Shown: positions 26,998-36,956 of the stretch, one piece after another | How the letters are laid out: each line of letters opens with the position of its first letter | Position numbering within the stretch: position 1 is the stretch's first letter | Assembly: GCF_000238335.3 (NCBI RefSeq) | Contig: NZ_AHCB03000006.1 | Location: forward strand, 248,001-312,000 | Reading direction: 5' to 3' | DNA length: 64,000 nucleotides | Origin: Pseudoalteromonas marina | GTDB lineage: Bacteria > Pseudomonadota > Gammaproteobacteria > Enterobacterales > Alteromonadaceae | The notes under the pieces: model-generated | What the model was told of the DNA's origin: nothing | Database searches by the model: none | What the model saw: the letters and a program-made list of their open reading frames with translations, nothing else | Translations under genes and position numbers: made by a program

Positions 26998-29900
26998 GGT
27001 TGGCCTTAGCTTGTACATTGGCACTAAGCACTAATTTAAATGCCGCAACAATAAATGATATTGATACACAATCGGTTGATTGGTTATTAAACCAAATTAG
27101 TATTGGTGAAGCACAACAAAACAAAAGACTTGTTGAAGATAGCCTGCAAAAATTGGTTGCAATTGCCCCTTCGCGAATAGAAACGCAATGTGCGCTTGCA
27201 CATTACGACTTTACCAATGGCAATACAGACCAGGCAAACTTGTTATTAAATAAGCTTGATAACCAACTAACACAACAAACACCTTGCGTAAAAAAACTCA
27301 AGGTTATGTCTCGTATTCAAGGTAAAGACAAGGCAGTAATTCAAGAAGCAAAGCTGCTTGCTCGTGCCGGTAGATATGAACAAGCACGTCAAATTTACAA
27401 TAAAATATTTAATGATGTTTATCCTACTTTAAACTTTGAGCTTGAGCATTTAAGCTGGTATGCACAAGACAGCGCTCAATGGCAAGGGGTTAAAAATGGT
27501 TACAAGCAATTATTAAAACGCTATGACAACCTAGGCACTATAGAAGTTGCTTATGCCAGACATTTGCTAAGACGTAACCCACGCGATAAAGCAGCTATGC
27601 GTATTTTAAGTAAGTATGGATCGACATCGGGTTTTAGTGATGAAGTTGAAGGTATTTGGCTCTCTGCACTAAAAAATATGCCCATAAACAGTAATACTGA
27701 CAAGCAATTTCAGCAATACTTTATACTTTACCCGTTTAGTAATAAGGGAGAGTTACAGTATCAAGACTTTAAAAAGCAATTAAAAGCACGCCAAAAATTA
27801 TTAGCCGACCCGGCTTATCAGCTTTGGTTAAAAGGCAATAAGCTACTCGAACAAGAAAGATTAAATGCAGCAGAACCTCTTCTATTAAAAGCATTAAAAG
27901 GCCGCCCTACTGACGGCGAAATAATGAACAGCTTAGGCATACTTTACCTACAATTAGGGGAGCATGGTAAAGCCTATAACTATTTTACACGTGCACAAAA
28001 ATACACTGCCGACTTTGCAGAGCGAAATACCCTTAAAAGCATGGCTAAAACAGCTAAGTTTTGGCTATATATTCGCCAAGCAAGAGACGCTATAGACAGC
28101 AGTGAATTTAGAGTTGCCAAATTAAAACTCGATTTAGCCGCCGCATTAGAAGAAGAACCTAATACCGTACTGGCTAATCGTGGTACCTTACAATTTGCCC
28201 AAGGGCTATATTCACAAGCTGCGCTTACCTACCAAGTGGTGCTTAAAAGCGAGCCGTTAAACGAAGGCGCCCTATTTGGCTTACTCGAAATTGCAAAGCT
28301 TGAACAAAGTGAAAAAACGCTCACCTCTTTTTTTAATCGACTTTCATTTTCACAAAAAGAAATATTAAGAGCGTCATATTTAAGCTCATTAAGTAGCGTG
28401 TATAGAACTAAGGCAACAAAGCTAACTGAAGCTGGTGAATTAGAAGAGGCTGAAAAAATATTAAAAGAGGCTATTCAAGCAACACCAGAAGAGCCTTGGT
28501 TATATTACGACTTAGCGTTTATATATCAACAAAAAGGACTCACCGACAAAGCCCGCTCATTGTTTAATAATGTATTGTGGCAATTTCCGCTAAATTCACA
28601 GCTTAGGTATAGCCATGCACTGTTTTTGCGTGCTTTAGACGATTACCAAGGTGCGCTTGCTACGCTTCAGTATATTCCATTTAAATCTCGCGATGCTGAC
28701 ATTGTATCTCTTGAACAACAGTTACAACTTAATGAGTCTTTAGCACAAAGCGAACGTTTTATTAATTCTCAAAATAAAGCGGCTGCTATTTATCACTTAA
28801 GTGCGTTAGAAGCACAAAATTTAACTCCACCAATGAAAGCGGAGCTAGCACGAAGCTGGTTTAGCATAGAAGAACAAAACCACGCTTTAAAACTCATGCG
28901 TGACGCATTAGCTGAAGACCCCTCATTATCAGCCTATTGGCATATGTTGTATGGAGAATGGCTTTTAGCACAGGGTAATAAAGCTCAGACTACTGATTGG
29001 TTCAATCGTTATCGGCTTCCTGAAAATGCCTCTGAGAGTGAAATAGACCAGTTTGTGCAATTACAAAATGCCTATTACTCTGAGTATTTTAGTGGCAGTG
29101 ATCTTATTGCGAAGCTAAATCAGCTTGATCAAAAATACCCAAGTTCATCAGCAACAACAACTGCGCTAATAAATGCAAACTTAGCACTTGATCAAAACCA
29201 ATCAGCGATTATTTTATACGAACAAAAACTAAAAAATAATCAGTTAATTGAACCTCAAGCTTTAATGGCAATATCCAAAGCCTATAGAGCGCTTGGGGAT
29301 GATTTCCAAGCAAAAGAGGTCACACAGCTCGCCATTGAACAAAGTACAACGCAAGAAAGTTATTTTCAGCGTCAAATTATGGAATCGTTAAACGATTTTA
29401 ATTACGCAGGTGATGCCCTTTACTTAGCCGAGCAACTTATTCAAAAAGCACCTAATGATTTAGAGCTTCGTTATTTAGGCGCGCAAGTTGCTGCTAATTT
29501 TAATGAAACAGAGCAAGCACAAACGTGGTACGCACAAACGCTTTCACCTAATCGTCAACTAAATGAAAAAGAACTCTACGCATCACTTTCGCGCATTAAT
29601 GAAAACGACGAGTGGTATATAAACGGTGCCAAACGAGAACTACTCAGCCAACAAAACAAAAACCAAGCCTACATTGCTGTTGGTGTAAATTTTAGCGGAC
29701 AAGTAAGTACTGAAAGTGAGGCTACATTGGGCGCTGGTTTAGTCCCTATTGAAGCGTACTTTCCGCTTTGGCAGGGGCAAGGCTTTGTAAAAATAGATCC
29801 TACAAGTATTAGCGCGCAAACAACACGATTTGACGAGCAATTTGCTGGCAGTCGATACGGTCAAGGCGCTTTGTGTATATTTACCTGTGGTATTGACGAG

Positions 29901-30806
29901 GTAAGTCCCGAGCAAGATGGCGTTGATATTGGCATTGGTTGGCAAAACGAAAACTGGCGCGTAGATATTGGCACAACACCACTGGGCTTTTTAATCGAAG
30001 ACATTGTATGGGGTGTTAATTACTCGGACGACTTTGGTGACTTTGGCTATAGCCTTGAGTTAGAAAAACGACCAGTAACCAGCTCAGTACTCGCCTATGC
30101 TGGTCTTGAAGACGTTAATACCGGTAAAATTTGGGGGGGTGTTCGCTCAACTGGTTTAACCGCAAATGTTTCTCATGATTTAGGCGGCGATTGGGGGTTT
30201 TGGTCTAGTGCTGACTTTACATTATATAAAGGTCAAAACGTAAAAGATAACCAGCGCTACCGCTTGATGGGCGGTACCTATTATCGTGTAATAAGCAATC
30301 AAGATCGCGAATTTACAGTGGGTGCAAGTTTATTGCATTGGGCGTATAAATTTAATTTAAGTGAAGAAACCTGGGGCCACGGCGGCTACTACAGCCCACA
30401 GAACTATATTGGGTTATCGGTTCCTTTGACCTACGATGCACGATGGGGTGATGACTTTGTATACCGCGTAAAAACAGGCGTGTCGTATTCGCAAACTAAA
30501 ACGCAAGCCATCGACTTTTTCCCTAATGATCCTGACCTTCAAGCTGAAGCCTTTGTTCGCCAACTTGAAACCGGTGTAGACCCTGCCTTTGATTCAGATA
30601 CCAGTTCGGGCGTATCGTACAACTTAGAAGGCAGCTTTGAATACAGAATAACCCCACATTGGTTCTTTGGTGGTTATTTAGCTATTGATCGTTCTGACTT
30701 TTACGAACCTAATTTTGGCCAACTGTATATCCGTTACTACTTCAATCCTGTTTACGGGACACTCGAATTTCCGGGTACACCTATTATCCCTTATGCTGAG
30801 TTCTAA
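26988..30806 (+). CDS. bcsC: Cellulose export outer-membrane protein BcsC
   Basis: Export pore for cellulose. The 1272 residues have a signal peptide, a long periplasmic TPR superhelix (about 30-900; repeats such as GEIMNSLGILYLQLGEHGKAYNYF) and a C-terminal 16-strand-type beta barrel (about 930-1272) ending in Phe, as expected for Bam-dependent proteins. It overlaps bcsZ by ten bases and ends the operon. Somewhat longer than E. coli BcsC (about 1157), the extra length being in the TPR part. Confidence 0.95.
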   Translation: MSLRLALACTLALSTNLNAATINDIDTQSVDWLLNQISIGEAQQNKRLVEDSLQKLVAIAPSRIETQCALAHYDFTNGNTDQANLLLNKLDNQLTQQTPCVKKLKVMSRIQGKDKAVIQEAKLLARAGRYEQARQIYNKIFNDVYPTLNFELEHLSWYAQDSAQWQGVKNGYKQLLKRYDNLGTIEVAYARHLLRRNPRDKAAMRILSKYGSTSGFSDEVEGIWLSALKNMPINSNTDKQFQQYFILYPFSNKGELQYQDFKKQLKARQKLLADPAYQLWLKGNKLLEQERLNAAEPLLLKALKGRPTDGEIMNSLGILYLQLGEHGKAYNYFTRAQKYTADFAERNTLKSMAKTAKFWLYIRQARDAIDSSEFRVAKLKLDLAAALEEEPNTVLANRGTLQFAQGLYSQAALTYQVVLKSEPLNEGALFGLLEIAKLEQSEKTLTSFFNRLSFSQKEILRASYLSSLSSVYRTKATKLTEAGELEEAEKILKEAIQATPEEPWLYYDLAFIYQQKGLTDKARSLFNNVLWQFPLNSQLRYSHALFLRALDDYQGALATLQYIPFKSRDADIVSLEQQLQLNESLAQSERFINSQNKAAAIYHLSALEAQNLTPPMKAELARSWFSIEEQNHALKLMRDALAEDPSLSAYWHMLYGEWLLAQGNKAQTTDWFNRYRLPENASESEIDQFVQLQNAYYSEYFSGSDLIAKLNQLDQKYPSSSATTTALINANLALDQNQSAIILYEQKLKNNQLIEPQALMAISKAYRALGDDFQAKEVTQLAIEQSTTQESYFQRQIMESLNDFNYAGDALYLAEQLIQKAPNDLELRYLGAQVAANFNETEQAQTWYAQTLSPNRQLNEKELYASLSRINENDEWYINGAKRELLSQQNKNQAYIAVGVNFSGQVSTESEATLGAGLVPIEAYFPLWQGQGFVKIDPTSISAQTTRFDEQFAGSRYGQGALCIFTCGIDEVSPEQDGVDIGIGWQNENWRVDIGTTPLGFLIEDIVWGVNYSDDFGDFGYSLELEKRPVTSSVLAYAGLEDVNTGKIWGGVRSTGLTANVSHDLGGDWGFWSSADFTLYKGQNVKDNQRYRLMGGTYYRVISNQDREFTVGASLLHWAYKFNLSEETWGHGGYYSPQNYIGLSVPLTYDARWGDDFVYRVKTGVSYSQTKTQAIDFFPNDPDLQAEAFVRQLETGVDPAFDSDTSSGVSYNLEGSFEYRITPHWFFGGYLAIDRSDFYEPNFGQLYIRYYFNPVYGTLEFPGTPIIPYAEF

Positions 30807-30818
30807 CTTAGCATAAGG
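30789..30818 (+). other. Inverted repeat spanning the bcsC stop codon
   Basis: Arms CCTTATGCT and AGCATAAGG (9 bp, perfect) flank the stop codon. No T-run follows, so a simple terminator is unlikely; it may protect the mRNA 3' end. Confidence 0.5.
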
Positions 30819-31054
30819 TGATACACCGCTCAGTACTTCCCCTCGCCTTGAGGTATATGTATACTTGAGCGCAATTGTAGCTAGGATAAGGGTGTGTCTC
30901 TTACCTTGTGGTGTTATAGCCATACAGCAAATCATTATCTTAGATACAAATAATATACTGGTGGTCGAGCACTTTAACCTTATAAACAGGCTAACTGAGC
31001 TAAAGCAAAAAATTATAAGGCCATCACAACAATTCTTTAAGTTAGGAAGTAAAT

Positions 31055-32539
31055 ATGAGTTCAGCTCCAGATAGTGGCTGGTTTGGCCACCCTAAAGGAC
31101 TTTCGACATTGTTCTTCACTGAAATGTGGGAACGAATGAGTTATTACGGTATGCGAGCTATGCTCGTATTATTCATGACAGCAAGCTTACAACAAGAAGG
31201 CCTTGGCTTTACGGTTGCATCAGCGGCTGCAATTTATGGTTTGTACACAGGTGCGGTATACTTTTTAGGCTTACCTGGCGGTTGGTTAGCGGATAGATTA
31301 TTTGGCGGCCAAAAAGCGGTTTGGTACGGTGGTATTATCATTATGTGTGGCCACATTATTTTGGCCGTTCCACATGAATATTCATTTTTTATTGGTTTAA
31401 TTTTTGTTGCAACAGGTACGGGCTTACTCAAGCCAAATATCAGTGCAATGGTAGGCCAGTTATACAGCGATGCTGATGAGCGTCGTGATGGCGGTTACGC
31501 TATTTATTACATGGGTATTAACATGGGTTCTTTAATAGGTTACTACGTATGTGGTTACTTTATGGAGAACGTAGGTTGGCACTGGGCATTTGGTGCAGCA
31601 GCTGTTGGTATGGCCATTGGTTTAGTACAATACAAAATTACCCTTAATAACTTACCAGAGCACAGCGCTTTACCTGCTAATCCATTAAGCGCTAAAGGCA
31701 CTTCACGTACATGGGGTGCTATCGCATTATTTGTAGCTGTTGTTGCGGGCGTTACCATAGCCGCTATGACGGGTGCTATCATTATAAACCCTTCGGTTGT
31801 AGCCGGTTATACAGCTGTTGCATTTACTATTATATTCTTTGTGTACTTTGGCCTGATTTATTTTAAAGGTAAATTAACAGGCGAAGAAAAACAAAGAATG
31901 TGGGCACTATTTTTAGTGTGTGTTGCCTCTGCATGTTTTTGGTCTGGTTTTGAGCAAGCAGGTTCTTCATTAAACCTATTTGCCCGCGATTACACCGACC
32001 GACTTATAGGTACTTTTGAAATTCCAACTACATGGTTTCAATCTTTAAATTCACTATTTATTATTGTTTTATCGCCATTTTTTGCTGCGCTTTGGATAAA
32101 CCTATCTAAAAAAATGATATCGCCTACTTACAGCGTAAAATGTGCATTTGGCCTGATCATCATGGCCTCAGGCTTTTTAGTCATGTTTATGGCAGCACAT
32201 TATGCAGCAGAAGGCTTAAAAGTAGCGCCTTACTGGTTGGTTACTACGTACTTTTTACACACAGTGGGTGAGCTTTGTTTAAGCCCTGTTGCATTAAGTG
32301 CAGTAAGCAAGTTATCGCCGCGTCGCTATACGGGTCAAATGATGGGTGTGTTTGTTTTAACTTACTCTATTGGTAATATTATCGCAGGTTTACTTGCTGG
32401 TAACTTTGATCCAAATAACGTTCAAGAAATCCCTACCCTATACTTACAAATTGCATTATTTAGCATTGGTGTAGGTATTGTTTTAGTGCTTATGAGCTTT
32501 AAAGCGAAAATATGGGAAAAACAAGGATTAGAGACCTAA
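31055..32539 (+). CDS. Proton-dependent di/tripeptide transporter (POT)
   Basis: MFS-type POT/PTR2 symporter in the inner membrane importing small peptides with protons. The 494 residues show about 12-14 helices and the POT signature FFTEMWERMSYYGMRAML (ExxER), then GGWLADRLFGGQ and ATGTGLLKPNISAMVGQLY. ATG at 31055 is preceded by TTAGGAAG. It is monocistronic with a strong terminator. The exact Dtp subtype cannot be set from sequence alone. Confidence 0.93.
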   Translation: MSSAPDSGWFGHPKGLSTLFFTEMWERMSYYGMRAMLVLFMTASLQQEGLGFTVASAAAIYGLYTGAVYFLGLPGGWLADRLFGGQKAVWYGGIIIMCGHIILAVPHEYSFFIGLIFVATGTGLLKPNISAMVGQLYSDADERRDGGYAIYYMGINMGSLIGYYVCGYFMENVGWHWAFGAAAVGMAIGLVQYKITLNNLPEHSALPANPLSAKGTSRTWGAIALFVAVVAGVTIAAMTGAIIINPSVVAGYTAVAFTIIFFVYFGLIYFKGKLTGEEKQRMWALFLVCVASACFWSGFEQAGSSLNLFARDYTDRLIGTFEIPTTWFQSLNSLFIIVLSPFFAALWINLSKKMISPTYSVKCAFGLIIMASGFLVMFMAAHYAAEGLKVAPYWLVTTYFLHTVGELCLSPVALSAVSKLSPRRYTGQMMGVFVLTYSIGNIIAGLLAGNFDPNNVQEIPTLYLQIALFSIGVGIVLVLMSFKAKIWEKQGLET

Positions 32540-32600
32540 TTCGGTTAATCCTTTTGTACTAATAATTATTTACTGCATATTCTAAATGTAGTAACAAATA

Positions 32601-32635
32601 AAAAATGCCCCCATAATTGTTATGGGGGCATTTTT
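32601..32635 (+). terminator. Terminator after POT transporter
   Basis: Very strong 16-bp stem AAAAATGCCCCCATAA / TTATGGGGGCATTTTT with a TTG loop. Confidence 0.95.
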
Positions 32636-32714
32636 ATACAGCTATGCTCCCATACTTTTAACTGATATTATGCATTAATAAATTGTTAAATTAGACACCC
32701 GAGGACTGCTGTAT

Positions 32715-35468
32715 ATGTTATTGGACAAGTTATTAAAAATAGCTGCAATACCATTTTTGCTCTTTATGTTAAGTGCATGCGGTGGTGCGAGTGATGCAGT
32801 AACGGTTAACCCAAATGATCCTGTTGAACCCGAGCCAACCCTACTTCCTTTAACTGCTGCTAACGGCTTAAACTCAACGTTAGATAACGGGGGGTTTGAA
32901 TTAATTATCCCTGCGAATATAGCTTCATCAAATAGCGAAATCACTTACGAAAAAACGACGCTAGATGATGCCAACGCACAGTTAAACATTATCTCTGATT
33001 TACACACCCTTATACCCGACCCTGACATTTCATTTTCAGACTCCTTTACCATTAGAATAAAAATACCTGAAGACTATGTACTCGGTGGGCAATTATTCAT
33101 AGCCAGACAGTTAGGCCTAAATAGGTGGGAAACGATTACTAACTCAACCGTAAGCGATGATTATGTCAGTGCACAAGTGAATCAAGTCGGCACGTATGCA
33201 ATTCAAATGCAGCGTAAAGAAGCATTCGCCGATATTGGTCCAACATGTGAAGCGAGCGCAACAACACAATCGGTACGCTTTGTTCATGTAGCAGACTTAC
33301 ATGCTCGTTTTGGGTATCAGGAACAATACTTTAGCCGTATTAAAGCCTATTACAATCAAGTCGCCAACCAAACACCACATACCCTATTTACCAATGGTGG
33401 TGACGATTATGAAAAAGGCACGGTAGCAGAGCAACTTTCACAAGGTACAGCAACCGAAGAAGCCATTAAAGCGATGCAGTTTGACATTCGTGTTGTGGGA
33501 AACCACGACTATGCATGGGGGCCTGAAAAGCTACTGAGCTATTCGCAAGATGATAAAGCGATTGTGCTTGCAAGTAACACTCGCTATGAAGGGGAGCAAC
33601 TTCAAGATTTTGCCGCTGTGAGCTTTGCAAAAGTGCAAGTGGGCTGTGTTACCTTAGGTGTATTTGGCATGACGTCGGTGCCATGGAATGAATTAGATGA
33701 GCCACAGCAAGACGATCCAATCCCAGATTTTATAAAACAATTTAAAATGAGCTGGGAGTGGCAACAAGTCGCACAAAGCATTGTAAACCAATACCGTGAT
33801 GATGTTGATTACATGGTAATGCTAAGCCATCTAGGAGTAGGCCTAGACACAGATATGGCAACTGACGTTGCAGGTATTGATTTAGTATTAGGGGGCCATA
33901 CCCATGGCGGCGAAAGCTTTGATACACTAGAAAATGGCGCCATTGTTATTCAACCTGACTTTTATGCAAAAGGGATAACCGACTTAACACTTGAGTTTAA
34001 TTTAGCTGATAAAACATCACCTGTTGTGAACTATCAAACGATTGCCACTGAAACTATTACTGAACGTGATGAACCAACAAAGCAAGCCATTGATGAAATT
34101 ATGGGCCGTTACGCGCCTGATGCACAAACCGAAATAGCTATTTCAGAAAACTACCCTAGTGCAATTGAGTTAGCTGAAATAACAGCATTAGCCGCGCAAC
34201 ACGAAAGTTCAATCACAGCTGCACTTTTAAACCCCGAACTGGTTCAAAAACGTTGGACACCCGGCACGCTCACACAAGAAGATTTTCACGAAGCATTTTA
34301 CGTAGAAAGACAGCCTTCAAATACACCCGGTTTTAACGCAATATATAAAGTGACAGTAACAGGTACAGACTTAACGTCTATGTATGCAAGCCAACCGGAC
34401 TGGTTTTTACTTACACCGGATAACATTCAAGCAACCAGCAATTATGATGTCGCTTTATTTAAAGGCGCAGCGCTTAACCCTGAATTATTTTTTAATGGTG
34501 TCACATTTTCAAACGTAGAACCCATTGCCGAAGCATGGTGGTTACTAGATCAGTACGCCCGATTTAGAACAAGCCAGTGCTTATACCTAGATACCAACAG
34601 TCAACTGTTTTCATGTACAAACGAAGAAAACATAACGGTATGGAATTTTGATAATGCAGCAAGCCCACTTACAGCAGATTTTGGACCTTCAGTACTCAGT
34701 TACTTCGATCCTGAAGAAAAAGACTGGGGCCCAGAAGAAACTCAATATAAAACCACTACCGAACTGGGCATTAGTGATTTGAGTGATGGGCCGTCAGGTG
34801 TAATGGCATTTTCAAGGCATGCACCAACCGAAGGCCTACATATTAACTTAAACACACCCGCTAACGGCGATTATGCCGCTGATGGCATGGTTTCAGACTA
34901 CACACTTGTAATGGATTTATACTGGCCAGCAGAAGGCCAAGATATTTACCGTGCGGTTGTTCAAGCGGATACCGTTAACTACTTAACCGACGATGCCGAC
35001 ATATTTATTGACCCAAGTGGTGGTTATGGTAAATCAACCAGCGACAGCGGCTATTTTGGCAATACACAACCAGACTCTTGGCATCGTGTCGCTTTAGTAT
35101 TTTATACTGCACCTACCAATGGCGTATTTGAAGTGTACATAGATGGCGAACTAGTGGGTGTAAAGGAAGATGGAGAAATAAACAACCGCTGGGCACTCAA
35201 AGACGCAGTGCTGCTGTTTAATGATGACAACTTTGAAACCGAGCCTGGCTACTTAAATGCCATGCTTTATGCCGGCCGTGCAATGAGCCGCGACGAAATA
35301 AAAAGCTTAGGTAATGCGCAGCAAAAACTCACTTATGAGCAAGCAACACGCGTACTTAATCAAACCATTGAACGCCATTACCAAGCTGCGCCTGAAATAA
35401 AACCAAACGTGTGGTTACAACAGCGAAGCAAGTTTTTTGGTGAACATGCCAAAAGTGTAAACAATTAA
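32715..35468 (+). CDS. 5'-nucleotidase-like metallophosphatase lipoprotein with LamG-like domain
   Basis: Surface or periplasmic lipoprotein of 917 residues: lipobox LSAC (Cys about 23), a ZU5-like beta region (about 45-165), a calcineurin-like metallophosphatase (about 185-430; DLHARFG, GGDDYEKG, GNHDYAWG, LSHLG, GGHTHGG), a 5'-nucleotidase-type C domain (about 460-625) and a laminin-G-like jelly roll (about 640-880). All metal-ligand motifs are present. Likely hydrolyses nucleotides or other phosphate esters for phosphate scavenging; the substrate is inference. Confidence 0.85.
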   Translation: MLLDKLLKIAAIPFLLFMLSACGGASDAVTVNPNDPVEPEPTLLPLTAANGLNSTLDNGGFELIIPANIASSNSEITYEKTTLDDANAQLNIISDLHTLIPDPDISFSDSFTIRIKIPEDYVLGGQLFIARQLGLNRWETITNSTVSDDYVSAQVNQVGTYAIQMQRKEAFADIGPTCEASATTQSVRFVHVADLHARFGYQEQYFSRIKAYYNQVANQTPHTLFTNGGDDYEKGTVAEQLSQGTATEEAIKAMQFDIRVVGNHDYAWGPEKLLSYSQDDKAIVLASNTRYEGEQLQDFAAVSFAKVQVGCVTLGVFGMTSVPWNELDEPQQDDPIPDFIKQFKMSWEWQQVAQSIVNQYRDDVDYMVMLSHLGVGLDTDMATDVAGIDLVLGGHTHGGESFDTLENGAIVIQPDFYAKGITDLTLEFNLADKTSPVVNYQTIATETITERDEPTKQAIDEIMGRYAPDAQTEIAISENYPSAIELAEITALAAQHESSITAALLNPELVQKRWTPGTLTQEDFHEAFYVERQPSNTPGFNAIYKVTVTGTDLTSMYASQPDWFLLTPDNIQATSNYDVALFKGAALNPELFFNGVTFSNVEPIAEAWWLLDQYARFRTSQCLYLDTNSQLFSCTNEENITVWNFDNAASPLTADFGPSVLSYFDPEEKDWGPEETQYKTTTELGISDLSDGPSGVMAFSRHAPTEGLHINLNTPANGDYAADGMVSDYTLVMDLYWPAEGQDIYRAVVQADTVNYLTDDADIFIDPSGGYGKSTSDSGYFGNTQPDSWHRVALVFYTAPTNGVFEVYIDGELVGVKEDGEINNRWALKDAVLLFNDDNFETEPGYLNAMLYAGRAMSRDEIKSLGNAQQKLTYEQATRVLNQTIERHYQAAPEIKPNVWLQQRSKFFGEHAKSVNN

Positions 35469-35477
35469 TTACACTTA
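35454..35477. promoter_or_regulatory. 24-bp inverted repeat resembling a TyrR box
   Basis: Arms AAGTGTAA and TTACACTT (8 bp, perfect) separated by eight bases. The inner part TGTAAACAATTAATTACA differs from TGTAAA-N6-TTTACA at one position. It overlaps the end of the metallophosphatase gene and lies about 300 bases before hpd. Confidence 0.4.
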
Positions 35478-35498
35478 CCCCTGTTTCATACCACTTCA

Positions 35499-35534
35499 AA
35501 AAAGAGAGTTTAGCTACTTAAACTCTCTTTTTTA
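35499..35534 (+). terminator. Terminator after metallophosphatase gene
   Basis: Stem AAAAGAGAGTTTA / TAAACTCTCTTTT with loop GCTACT and a following T-run. Confidence 0.92.
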
Positions 35535-35774
35535 TTACTATAATTCATAAGCTTAATAAAAAAACAGCCACTAAAACTGCTTACTTTTACAACGTAAAAA
35601 ATTTTCTACTGTATTGACTCAAAACAACTTGGCCACAAACGTCCTATAAAATTTACACACCACTCAATTACTAAATACCTGGCTGCTCTTCCCCTAAATC
35701 TAATTCTGGTTAATTATCTTGCCATTAACAAAACAACAAATAATCACAGTGCTTAAATTGTGGGAGTAATTAAA
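35535..35774. other. hpd upstream region
   Basis: The intergenic stretch 35469-35774 is 306 bases. After the terminator it holds a short inverted repeat TTTTAC-AAC-GTAAAA (35585-35599) and TATAAA at 35645, but no convincing -35/-10 pair and no gene. Confidence 0.5.
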
Positions 35775-36821
35775 ATGAGTGAAGTAAATAACTATTTAGG
35801 TTTAGTCGGTATTGAGTTTACTGAATACGCCACGCCTGATGCAGATTACATGGATAAAGTATTTACTGACTTTGGCTTTTCAAAGCTTAAAAAGTTTAAA
35901 GGTAAAGACATTGTTTATTACAACCAAAACGACATTCACTTTTTACTGAACAACGAGCGTGAAGGTTTTTCTGCTGAATTTGCTAAAAGCCATGGCCCTG
36001 CAATTTGTTCAATGGGGTGGCGTGTAGAAGACGCACAAAAAGCATTTGAAACTGCAGTAGAGCGCGGTGCAAAACCTGCAACCGATTCTACACACAAAAA
36101 CCTTCCTTACCCTGCAATTTACGGTATTGGCGATAGCCTAATTTACTTTATTGACCAATTTGGCGATAAAGGCACCATTTATGAAAGTGACTTTGAAGAT
36201 TTAGCAACGCAAACGGTTGTTGAAGACAAAGGCTTTAAGCGCATCGACCACCTAACTAATAATGTTTATAAAGGCACAATGGAAACATGGGCAAACTTTT
36301 ATAAAGATGTGTTTGGTTTTACAGAAGTACGTTACTTTGACATTAAAGGTCAAAAAACGGCGCTAATTTCATATGCGCTTAAATCTCCATGTGGCACCTT
36401 CTCAATTCCAATCAATGAAGGTAAAGGCAACGACAACAACCAAATTGACGAATACTTAGGTGAGTACAATGGCCCAGGCGTTCAACATTTAGCATTTTTA
36501 ACTGATGATTTAGTTAGCTCGCTAGACAAGCTAGATAAATCAACTATTGCAACGCTAGATATTATCCCTGAATACTACGACACCATTTTCGACCGTGTGC
36601 CGTGGGTAAAAGAAGACAAAGACAAAATTCGCGAACACCAAATACTGGTTGATAGCCAAAGCGAAAATTGTTACCTACTACAAATTTTCTCTAAAAACTT
36701 ATTTGGCCCAATTTTTATAGAGATGATTCAACGCGTTGATGATGGCGGTTTTGGTGAGGGTAATTTCCAAGCGTTATTTGAATCAATTGAACGCGATCAA
36801 GAGCGCCGCGGCGTTTTATAA
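35775..36821 (+). CDS. hpd: 4-hydroxyphenylpyruvate dioxygenase
   Basis: Non-heme iron enzyme converting 4-hydroxyphenylpyruvate to homogentisate in tyrosine breakdown. The product is 348 residues with two vicinal-oxygen-chelate halves; iron ligands are visible as His in RIDHLTNNV, His in GVQHLAF and Glu in FIEMIQR near the end. ATG at 35775 has GGGAG eight bases upstream; a GTG 15 bases earlier is in frame but precedes that Shine-Dalgarno. Its own terminator separates it from fahA. Confidence 0.96.
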   Translation: MSEVNNYLGLVGIEFTEYATPDADYMDKVFTDFGFSKLKKFKGKDIVYYNQNDIHFLLNNEREGFSAEFAKSHGPAICSMGWRVEDAQKAFETAVERGAKPATDSTHKNLPYPAIYGIGDSLIYFIDQFGDKGTIYESDFEDLATQTVVEDKGFKRIDHLTNNVYKGTMETWANFYKDVFGFTEVRYFDIKGQKTALISYALKSPCGTFSIPINEGKGNDNNQIDEYLGEYNGPGVQHLAFLTDDLVSSLDKLDKSTIATLDIIPEYYDTIFDRVPWVKEDKDKIREHQILVDSQSENCYLLQIFSKNLFGPIFIEMIQRVDDGGFGEGNFQALFESIERDQERRGVL

Positions 36822-36837
36822 TCTTTTTGAGTAAATT

Positions 36838-36863
36838 AAAAGCAGCGACCTTCGCTGCTTTTT
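36838..36863 (+). terminator. Terminator between hpd and fahA
   Basis: Stem AAAAGCAGCG / CGCTGCTTTT with loop ACCTT and T-run. It implies that fahA has its own promoter or depends on read-through. Confidence 0.88.
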
Positions 36864-36956
36864 GTCGTTTTAATATTTAAAATGTATGGCTTAAAGTGCA
36901 AGTATGCTTAAATAAATACTCCATTGTTGCCATACAGTTAAACCAAAGGAAATGTA

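Noticed and set aside
35585..35599. TTTTAC-AAC-GTAAAA as a TyrR box for hpd
   Set aside because: The half-sites face the opposite way from TGTAAA...TTTACA and the spacing is wrong.
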